Shown: positions 53,973-60,367 of the stretch, in pieces
How positions within the stretch are numbered: position 1 is the stretch's first letter
How the letters are laid out: every line of letters begins with the position of its first letter
Assembly (NCBI GenBank): GCA_016841265.1
Contig: JAENZL010000020.1
Span: 1-60,367 of the forward strand
Length of the DNA: 60,367 bases
Direction of reading: 5' to 3'
Source: Methanobacteriota archaeon
Lineage (GTDB): Archaea; Halobacteriota; Methanosarcinia; Methanosarcinales; Methanosarcinaceae
The notes under the pieces: generated by a model
What the model was told of the DNA's origin: nothing
The model's input: only the letters and a program-made list of their open reading frames with translations
The model's database searches: none
Made by a program: the position numbers and the translations under genes

Positions 53973-54718
53973 ATGGAAAAAAGCCTGTAGGAGTCTCATT
54001 CCTTTTTCTGGGAATTGTGTTACTGGCCGCAGTGCTGGCTGGAAGCGGGTGTGCGGCTTATGAATGTGAACCGGGATCAGGAAACGTGGAAGAGGAAAGC
54101 CGAAACGTTGAACCTTATCACAGCGTGGATTCCCAAATATCAGGAGATATTTTCGTAGAACAGGGTAATGGAAGCAGCCTTGTAATCGAAGCCGAAGACA
54201 ACCTTCTCCCCCTTCTGGAAACCAGTGTGGAAAATGGGATCCTGGTAATCAGGGCAGAAAAGTGCATTCGACCCCTGAAGCCAATTAAGGTCTATGCAGG
54301 GATGAACGAAGTCCGGAGCCTTTCCCTCAGCGGTTCAGGGGATATAACAGGAACTACGCCGATAGATTCCGAAAACCTGGAACTTGAAATTATAGGTTCC
54401 GGAGATATTGAAATGGAAGTAAACGCAAGTTCCCTGGCGAGCCAGGTTTCCGGCTCAGGAGACTTCCTCCTTGAAGGCGATGCCGCCACACATGAAATAG
54501 AAATAGACGGGTCCGGAAACATGGATGCCCTCGGGCTCAGGACTGAAGTAACCAGAGTCAGAATATACGGATCAGGGGATGCAAAGGTTTACACGGACAG
54601 GGAGCTGGACGTTGAGATCGCCGGGAGCGGGAGTGTGTTCTACTGGGGAAACCCGGAAAAATTCAACACTCAGGTTTCAGGCAGTGGCAAAATCGAGAAA
54701 ATAGACGATCGGAAATAA
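53973..54718 (+). CDS. GIN-domain (DUF2807) lipoprotein with a broken start frame
   Basis: An exported protein with the DUF2807 (GIN, adhesin-head) beta-helix fold: repeating SGSGDI, IGSGDIE, SGSGDF, DGSGNM, YGSGDA turns over about residues 90-230. The N-terminus is a signal or lipoprotein leader (VSFLFLGIVLLAAVLAGSGC). The expected start, ATG GAA AAA at 53973 after TAGGAG, is out of frame by one base: the run of six A at 53977-53982 would need seven. Without that base the first usable start is GTG 54017, inside the hydrophobic leader. Either a real frameshift, slippage during expression, or a sequencing error. Function unknown. Confidence 0.75.
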
Positions 54719-54757
54719 ACCAGTCGATTTTTGCCTGGATCAAGACCTGGCTGGATA

Positions 54758-55969
54758 TCACTCATAGCGCAGAGAGTCTACAGGTTTCATCTTTGCGGCT
54801 TTTCTTGCGGGATAGACGCCTGAGACAAAGCCTACGACTACAGCCACGAGGAAACCAGCTATTATCAGGCTGAAGGGGAAAACTACCGGCAGGTTCAGGA
54901 GGGTTTCCACACTGTAGGCACCGGCAATGCCCACCGCGCCTCCGATGATGCCTCCGAAAACACCCAGGAGGATGGACTCAACCATGAAGAGGAACAGGAT
55001 GTCAAAGCCAGTGAAGCCCAGGGACATGAGGATTCCGATTTCCCGGGTCCGCTCGGTCACGCTTACCAGCATGATGTTCATGATCCCTATGGAGCCGACC
55101 AGAAGAGAGATCAGGGCGACAGCGGTCAGGAAAGAACTGAGGGATTTTGCCATCATGTCGGTCTGCTCCAGGATTTCTGCCTGGTCGATAATGAAGTAGG
55201 GCCTTGAATCCTTGTCCTCAAGGTCCCTTTCGGAAATCCCGAAGTTCCGGGCCAGGCGCTCGTCCACCTCGTTTGAGGTCTCTTCAATGGTCGCGAGGTC
55301 CTCGGCCATGGCAAAGATCCCACCGTAGTCCGTTTCCCCCAGCATTTCGTTCATGGCGTCAACGGGGATCATTACGGCATCGTTGTCGTTGAAACCCTGG
55401 ACAAGCGCACTGTCCGGGTTCTCGATAATTCCCTTTACCTTGAAAGTTTTAGTGATTGTCTCCCCTTCCCCTACCCTGAAAGTAATGTCGATGGAATTCC
55501 TGACCCGGATATCCCGGTCAAATTTTTCGTGCGCCACGTCGTAGCCCACGATTGCCACGTATTTGTCATTGTCTGAGACGAAGTTCCCGGCTCTGAGGTG
55601 TGTAACTGCAACCTCTTCATATTCCTCCGAGACCCCATAGACCGGAACGTTTTTTGCCTGGGACATGAACCCGATCACCCCTGACTGCTGCTTGAGCACC
55701 GAAACCTCCTCGATTCCGGGCGTGTTTTCGATAATCTGCCTCTCATTTTCATAAAACAGGTTCGTTTCCATGCCCTCGATATAAATAAAGTTGGACCCGA
55801 TAGTAGAGACCTCATCTGTAAAATACTGATTAAAGCTTCCTCCAAGAGACACGTTTGCAATCACTGCGGCAACACCAATAACGATTCCGAGCACTGTAAG
55901 GGTCGAGCGCATTTTGGAATGAGAAATGCTGCTGAGGGCAATTTTTCCGGCACGGGAAAGAGGGATCAT
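54758..55969 (-). CDS. MacB/FtsX-type ABC transporter permease
   Basis: 403 residues: first membrane helix at about 22-45 (TLTVLGIVIGVAAVIANVSLGG), a periplasmic-type MacB core domain of about 220 residues, then three helices of the FtsX domain (SLLVGSIGIMNIMLVSVTERTREIGILMSLG signature). Such permeases act in mechanotransmission or efflux of peptides and lipoproteins. The usual ATPase subunit is not adjacent. Convergent with the GIN lipoprotein gene. ATG at 55969. Confidence 0.92.
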   Translation of the reverse strand: MIPLSRAGKIALSSISHSKMRSTLTVLGIVIGVAAVIANVSLGGSFNQYFTDEVSTIGSNFIYIEGMETNLFYENERQIIENTPGIEEVSVLKQQSGVIGFMSQAKNVPVYGVSEEYEEVAVTHLRAGNFVSDNDKYVAIVGYDVAHEKFDRDIRVRNSIDITFRVGEGETITKTFKVKGIIENPDSALVQGFNDNDAVMIPVDAMNEMLGETDYGGIFAMAEDLATIEETSNEVDERLARNFGISERDLEDKDSRPYFIIDQAEILEQTDMMAKSLSSFLTAVALISLLVGSIGIMNIMLVSVTERTREIGILMSLGFTGFDILFLFMVESILLGVFGGIIGGAVGIAGAYSVETLLNLPVVFPFSLIIAGFLVAVVVGFVSGVYPARKAAKMKPVDSLRYE

Positions 55970-56137
55970 TAGGTCAGGGCTCCGTTTTTAGTATCGTGAC
56001 AATTATACATTCCATATATAATAGGGTTATCTTGAAGCCGTCCACCTGGAGAATCCGGACCATTCCCAAACCATAATTCCCGAACCGTAATTTCGCATCA
56101 GAAAAAACATATACAATAGTTTGTAAGATAATAATGG

Positions 56138-56578
56138 ATGAACCATAAAGTACCCCTTCCTCGCCACAAAGACCCTCTTTTTTACACAGGCCTGATCTCA
56201 GCCATCACTTTCATGCTTATGGTTCTTAGCCCCATCATGGTCAGCAGGCTCAATAAGGGTTTGGAAGCCGCAGCAATCCTTTCCACCCTTTTCATGTTCT
56301 CCCTTTCCCTTACTATTTTCCTCCGCCGGCACAGGTGCCCGGACTGCAAGCGGCTTTTTACGAAAAAGTACCTGGGGATAGAAAGCCGTGAGTTTGTAAC
56401 CTCGGCTTTCGGAGGCCCTGAAGAAAACGTTGGGTACGTCCACTCAGAAGGCGACCGGAAAAACACTGCCATAAGCGGGGAATACAACGCATCCGAAAGG
56501 GTTGAAATCCGGAAACATGCTTTCCAGTGCAGGGAATGTCAGCACAGGTGGACTGTTGAGGAGGAGAAAGAATTTTGA
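56138..56578 (+). CDS. Membrane protein with split zinc ribbon
   Basis: 146 residues: two N-terminal helices (FYTGLISAITFMLMVLSPIMV and AAAILSTLFMFSLSLTIFL), then a cytoplasmic part with CPDC and, about 70 residues later, CREC, forming one zinc ribbon interrupted by a charged loop (VGYVHSEGDRKNTAISGEY). Function unknown. ATG at 56138 without a strong ribosome site; TATA-like ATATACAATAG near 56110. Confidence 0.7.
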   Translation: MNHKVPLPRHKDPLFYTGLISAITFMLMVLSPIMVSRLNKGLEAAAILSTLFMFSLSLTIFLRRHRCPDCKRLFTKKYLGIESREFVTSAFGGPEENVGYVHSEGDRKNTAISGEYNASERVEIRKHAFQCRECQHRWTVEEEKEF

Positions 56579-56895
56579 AAGGAGAATTTTGAAAGGGAAA
56601 ACGATTCTCCCGGTAAACCACTGCCCATTTTAAGTGTATTTTTGGTTCTTTTTTTGCAACTTGCCCTCACATATTAACGTGGATTCATATGGAAAACAGT
56701 TTTGAGATTGAAAAAGAAACATTAAAAATATTAAAACACTTATCAAAACAGAGTTAGAAAAACACAGGTAATTTAGAGCCTCTACCAGTTTGCTGGCAGT
56801 TCTCCCTAAAAAGAAAAATAACCGGGAAGATAGCATGAACCGAGATTTGTTAACAAAAATTTGCAATGAGGTAAACTCGTGCCCCGACTGGAAAA

Positions 56896-57105
56896 GCCTG
56901 CAGGAAACTTGGGTACGGTTCAGTAATTGTCCTCGGACACCCGGAGTATTATCCGAGATTCGGGTTTGAGCCGGCAAGCAAATGGGGGATCAAAGATCCT
57001 TTCGGGGCACCCGAAGAAGCATTCATGGCGCTGGAGTTGAAGGAAGGGGCGCTTGAAGGGGTAAGCGGGGTTGTGGAGTATCCTGAAGAGTTCAATGACG
57101 TATGA
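56896..57105 (+). pseudogene. Decayed GNAT acetyltransferase, C-terminal fragment
   Basis: The frame reads ACRKLGYGSVIVLGHPEYYP, then RFGFEPASKWGIKDPFGAPE and EAFMALELKEGALEGVSG to a TGA at 57103-57105. This is the C-terminal third of a GNAT-type N-acetyltransferase (GHPxYYxRFGF). Upstream, LVPRLEK in a neighbouring frame may be the preceding helix, so at least one frameshift plus loss of the N-terminal half has occurred. Confidence 0.75.
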
Positions 57106-57142
57106 CTTGTGAGTTCAAAATCTGAAAAAAAAGAAAAAAAGT

Positions 57143-57709
57143 TCAGAGTTTTCTTCCGATTTCTCTTGCGTTTTCGAGCACTTCGGACTGATGGGAGATA
57201 TCGTCGGGGTTTACTGTTCCCGAAGCCCAGATACATTCCTGGACATCGAAGCCCAGGTAACTGAAGAGCCCTTGCATGTACTTGAAGTACTGGTTGAAGT
57301 TGTTTGGGTTGGGATTTCCGTAGGTGTAGGCAAGGACGAGTTTTGTATTTAGTTTTATAAGTGGGGCGAATTCGGGTTTTGCACAGGGCTGCCAGCAGGT
57401 CAAAGCTATCAGGCGGTCGATAAATGCTTTTGTCTGGGTTGTGATTTCCCACATATAGATAGGGGAACCTATAACGAGGGCATCGGAGGACCGGACTTCC
57501 TCGTAGAGTTCCTGCATATCGTCGTCAATGACGCATTTTCCTTCGGCTCTGCAGGACATGCAGCCACTGCAGGCTTTCAGGTCCATTTTAGCGAGGTGGT
57601 AGACTTTTGTCTCTGCCCCGTTTTCGGCGGCACCTTCAAGTATTGCATTCACAAGGGTGGCGGTGTTTCCATTTTCGCGCGGGCTTCCTATCAATCCGAG
57701 TACTTTCAT
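57143..57709 (-). CDS. Iron-sulfur flavoprotein (Isf-like) paralog 1
   Basis: 188 residues, flavodoxin-like fold binding FMN (GSPRENGNT phosphate loop) with the compact cluster motif CSGCMSCRAEGKC (Cx2Cx2Cx5C) that binds a [4Fe-4S] centre in Methanosarcina Isf. Isf accepts electrons from ferredoxin and can reduce O2 or H2O2 in relatives. SPIYMWEITTQTKAFIDRL is conserved. ATG 57709 after a weak site. First of three paralogs in a row on the minus strand. Confidence 0.92.
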   Translation of the reverse strand: MKVLGLIGSPRENGNTATLVNAILEGAAENGAETKVYHLAKMDLKACSGCMSCRAEGKCVIDDDMQELYEEVRSSDALVIGSPIYMWEITTQTKAFIDRLIALTCWQPCAKPEFAPLIKLNTKLVLAYTYGNPNPNNFNQYFKYMQGLFSYLGFDVQECIWASGTVNPDDISHQSEVLENAREIGRKL

Positions 57710-57971
57710 CTGACTATCCTTCCCTGGAATATAGCAGTCTATCCTGGAAATTCAACCTTTTGTTTTGAAGAATTATGAGCAGGAAGCTAGTTAAGTGTTC
57801 GTCTCAGGAAAAGTTGCCAGAAACCTCGAAACTAAAAAAGAATGGAAAGGAGTGAAAAAAAGCAAGAAAAAAATTTGAAAAAAAAATAGTGGGAGACGGA
57901 ATTCCCACGGCTACCATAAAGATAGAATTATAATTCTTAAACGTTGCGGCTAAATGGGTTACTTTATGGGT

Positions 57972-58520
57972 TTACAGGTTCTTGCCCATTTCCTTTGCTT
58001 TGGCAAGGACGGCTTCCTGTGCGAGGACATCATCTTTTTCACGGGTCCCGGCTGCGACGATGCTACCCTGGACGTCGAACTGCAGGAAAGAGAAAAGGCC
58101 TTCCATGTAATCGAAGTATGGTTTGAAGGTGGTCGGATCAGGGTTCCCCTGGGTGTAGGCAAGGACGAACTTCTTGGGCATGTTGAGGCGGGTTGAGAAG
58201 TCCGGTTTGATGAAGGCTACCAGGCGGTCCACGAAGAGTTTGGTCTGGGCGGTGATTTCCCACATGTAGAGAGGAGACCCGAGCACAATTGCGTCTGCCG
58301 CCTGGACTTCCTCATAAAGTTCCTGCATGTCGTCGTCAATTACGCACTTTCCCTCGATTTTGCAGGTCATGCAACCCTTGCAAGGGTTGAGGTCAAGTTT
58401 GGAGAGGTTGTATATTTTTGTATCTGCACCGTTTTCCGCAGCTCCTTCCAGAATTGCATTTACAAGCTTTTCAGTATTAGCCCCTTCGCGAGGGCTTCCG
58501 ACTAATCCTAAGACTTTCAT
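57972..58520 (-). CDS. Iron-sulfur flavoprotein (Isf-like) paralog 2
   Basis: 182 residues with the same plan: GSPREGANTEKLVNAILEGAAENG, cluster motif CKGCMTCKIEGKC, SPLYMWEITAQTKLFVDRLVAF. Clearly a recent relative of paralog 1 (long shared N-terminal segment). ATG 58520. Its position about 260 bp upstream of paralog 1 with its own gap suggests separate transcription. Probable function as for paralog 1. Confidence 0.92.
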   Translation of the reverse strand: MKVLGLVGSPREGANTEKLVNAILEGAAENGADTKIYNLSKLDLNPCKGCMTCKIEGKCVIDDDMQELYEEVQAADAIVLGSPLYMWEITAQTKLFVDRLVAFIKPDFSTRLNMPKKFVLAYTQGNPDPTTFKPYFDYMEGLFSFLQFDVQGSIVAAGTREKDDVLAQEAVLAKAKEMGKNL

Positions 58521-58704
58521 CCGTAGTATTCTCCTGATATATGAACCGGTTTATAAACCGGATTGAAAACTGCATTAAGGAAATGAAGCAGACAGTAATA
58601 AAATATTCCCCAGAAAACAAGGAAATTTCTCTGGAAAGAAAAAGAGACGAAGAGAAAGAAAAAGGAAAAGGAAAAATCGTTTTGGAAAAACAATTACGGT
58701 AAAC

Positions 58705-59301
58705 TCAGGCGTTCTGGGCACCCAGGTTGGCTGCCGCAAAAGCCACTGTGAGGGAAGGAACCAGTTTTCTCCCACTCTCTCTTGCCCTTTTCAGCACTTC
58801 TGGCCTGCTTGAAATTTTAGATATATCAGTACCCGCCGCAACGACCGTATCCAGGACATCAAATCCGATGAAATAAAGAAGCCCTGCTGTGTATTCAAAA
58901 TAAGAACAGAAAGCGTCCCTGTTGGAGTTGCCCTGGGTAAAGGCAAGGATGAGCTTTTTCCCTTTAATTCGGCTTGAAAAGTCCGGCCTCAGAAAAGCCA
59001 TCAGGCGGTCAACAAATATTTTAGTCTGGCCGCTCATCTGCCACATATAGACAGGAGAACCCAGGACCACCGCATCCGAAGTCCGGATTTCCTCGTAAAG
59101 AATTTGCATATCGTCTTCAATTGCACATTTGCCGCTTTCCTGGCACCCACAGCAAGAATCACAGCCTTTTATATCAAGAGCTGCCAGGTTGTACATCTTT
59201 ATCTCTGCACCATATTCTGCGGCTCCGGCAAGAATTTCGTTCACAAGCCTTGCAGTATTTCCGTCAACGTTAGGACTACCTACCAATCCGATAACCTTAA
59301 T
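58705..59301 (-). CDS. Iron-sulfur flavoprotein (Isf-like) paralog 3, apparent ATT start
   Basis: About 198 residues, more diverged: GLVGSPNVDGNTARLVNEILAGAA, cluster motif CDSCCGCQESGKC (same spacing plus one extra Cys), SPVYMWQMSGQTKIFVDRLMAFLRPDF. Homologs begin M-K-V-(I/L)-G; here the codons are ATT AAG GTT ATC GGA, 6 nt after GAAGGGGGG, so ATT stands where ATG is expected. The frame stays open to a TTG at 59346, but that would put 15 odd residues before the conserved start. Confidence 0.88.
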   Translation of the reverse strand: MKVIGLVGSPNVDGNTARLVNEILAGAAEYGAEIKMYNLAALDIKGCDSCCGCQESGKCAIEDDMQILYEEIRTSDAVVLGSPVYMWQMSGQTKIFVDRLMAFLRPDFSSRIKGKKLILAFTQGNSNRDAFCSYFEYTAGLLYFIGFDVLDTVVAAGTDISKISSRPEVLKRARESGRKLVPSLTVAFAAANLGAQNA

Positions 59302-59521
59302 GCTAAACCCCCCTTCAGTAAGCAAACAGTACAAATAATGTAACAATTGCTACATAAACAGATGGTGAAAAAAGTATAAGTAATCACCCAGTATAAAAAT
59401 ATTAATACAGTTTGAGAGTAGATAAGCTACTGATACCTTTTTGAAGAAAAATAGATAAGAAATAAAAAAAGGAAATATGAAAATATGGAAAACCATATCG
59501 AAGCTTTAAAAACTGAAAGGA

Positions 59522-60232
59522 TTATTTGGCCCTCATTTTTCTGATGATCAGGACAGCCCCGAGTACTGCTACAGGGGCAAGAGCTCCCCATATAGGTGTC
59601 GTCTGTGCATCAGGGCTTTCGGAACTTGCCTTTGCATCAGCTTCAATGCCTTCTCCGGCTTCCAGTCCATTATCAACGTTTTCTTCAGATTCAGCTTCAT
59701 CGGGATTTTCTACCGAGGATTCGGAAACATTCTTACCGGATATCACAACTGCAGCACCTTTATTATCTCCATCATCGGAACCGTCGGAATCATCGGAAGA
59801 TTCAGAAGGTTGAGAAACCGAACCCTGGACATCCAATTCAACAATCGAGCCAGGGGCATCATTGTTTGCGACATCAGCTACCTCGCTTTCAGGGATTTCC
59901 AGATCGGCTGCGTTTCCATCAATGTAGAATTCCACGTCCCCGAGATTCTCATAATCATCAGTGGCAAGGTTCAGATTGAGAACGTATTCCCCTTCGTTTT
60001 TAACAGTACTCTTTGCAATCAATTTACCATCATAGTAAGCCTGGATCTCAGAACCAGCTACAACAGGTTCCCCATTTACATTCAGCTCACCTTTCAGGAT
60101 AAGCGGCAGTTCCGGCAGACTCTCGGATTCCTCAGACCCCTCGGGATCTGCAGCAAGCCCGACCACCGCACATGCTAGCAGTATCATCAGGCTTACGGAA
60201 AGTATTCCGAACTTTCGATATTTGATTAACAT
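59522..60232 (-). CDS. Surface protein with signal peptide and C-terminal membrane anchor (PGF-CTERM-like)
   Basis: About 236 residues. Signal peptide (FGILSVSLMILLACAVVGLAA), an acidic mature part beginning ADPEGSEESESLPEL, a small beta domain (LKGELNVNGEPVVAGSEIQAYYDG...EYVLNLNL) like those that decorate Methanosarcina surface proteins, a low-complexity Asp/Ser/Glu stretch, and a C-terminal helix GALAPVAVLGAVLIIRKMRAK that anchors it. Start at MLIKYRKF (60232) after GGGGGAA. Function unknown. Confidence 0.8.
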   Translation of the reverse strand: MLIKYRKFGILSVSLMILLACAVVGLAADPEGSEESESLPELPLILKGELNVNGEPVVAGSEIQAYYDGKLIAKSTVKNEGEYVLNLNLATDDYENLGDVEFYIDGNAADLEIPESEVADVANNDAPGSIVELDVQGSVSQPSESSDDSDGSDDGDNKGAAVVISGKNVSESSVENPDEAESEENVDNGLEAGEGIEADAKASSESPDAQTTPIWGALAPVAVLGAVLIIRKMRAK

Positions 60233-60283
60233 AAATTCCCCCCAACTCCTGTTAGTATCATAAATTAACATGGAACAGCAACA

Positions 60284-60367
60284 TTCACAGACATATTCAT
60301 AGACATATTCACAGACATATTCACAGACATATTCACAGACATATTCACAGACATATTCACAGACATA
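60284..60367. repeat. 12-bp tandem repeat at the right edge
   Basis: The unit ATATTCACAGAC repeats about seven times with one variant (CATAGAC), upstream of the surface-protein gene, and runs off the window. Confidence 0.9.

Overview
The window is a stretch of a Methanosarcina chromosome, a methylotrophic methanogenic archaeon. Evidence: a trimethylamine/dimethylamine operon with an in-frame amber (pyrrolysine) codon in mttB, a methanol methyltransferase operon (mtaC-mtaB) with two neighbouring FilR1-type regulators, an HdrD-like heterodisulfide reductase, archaeal B12 synthesis genes (cbiD, cbiE), iron-sulfur flavoproteins, PGF-type surface proteins, TATA boxes, and large AT-rich intergenic regions full of short tandem repeats. 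The species was not determined.

Layout. 1-5.3 kb: mtbC-mttB-mttC on the minus strand behind a structured leader, with an HdrD paralog upstream. 5.6-9 kb: archaetidyl-phosphate synthase-like gene, tRNA-Pro(GGG), a DUF1699 gene, an inverted pair of hairpin elements, a TPR protein and a zinc ribbon. 9.2-17.5 kb: mutS-mutL, cbiD-cbiE and a prepilin peptidase. 17.8-22.9 kb: tRNA-Val(CAC) followed by an AT-rich accessory region bounded by a duplicated tRNA 3' half and pieces of an SSV/pNOB8-type integrase. Its cargo is a DUF3467-like protein, a winged-helix regulator and a divergent Rossmann-like protein. To the right lie an MFS transporter operon and a pentapeptide-repeat protein. 23-25 kb: YggS-like PLP protein, inorganic pyrophosphatase and a DUF2284 protein. 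25.2-34.8 kb: a type I restriction-modification locus (hsdM, a Schlafen/AlbA_2 ATPase-like protein, hsdS, then hsdR), interrupted by an array of about 68-bp repeats and a PRC-barrel gene. 35-43.1 kb: a large TPR protein, a SWIM protein, a large secreted thermolysin-like protease and a small lipoprotein. 43.6-46.5 kb: a 2[4Fe-4S] ferredoxin, a hypoxanthine/uracil-DNA glycosylase and two FilR1 regulators. 46.5-50.2 kb: a long leader and mtaCB. 50.5-60.4 kb: glycosyltransferase, HAD phosphatase, msrB, GIN-domain lipoprotein, MacB-like permease, a decayed acetyltransferase, three iron-sulfur flavoprotein paralogs and a PGF-type surface protein.

How it works together. The mtb/mtt and mta genes feed methyl groups from methylamines and methanol, through corrinoid proteins, to coenzyme M. 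The HdrD-like protein, ferredoxin and flavoproteins belong to the electron-transfer side, and cbiD/cbiE supply corrinoid. The two FilR1 regulators probably control mtaCB.

Cross-cutting oddities. At least six genes look as though they begin at a one-base variant of ATG (ATA, ATT, ACG, CTG) placed correctly behind a strong Shine-Dalgarno. Several genes have tandem repeats that start inside their last codons and include the stop codon. The tRNA-Val region looks like the junction of two tandem integrative-element remnants.
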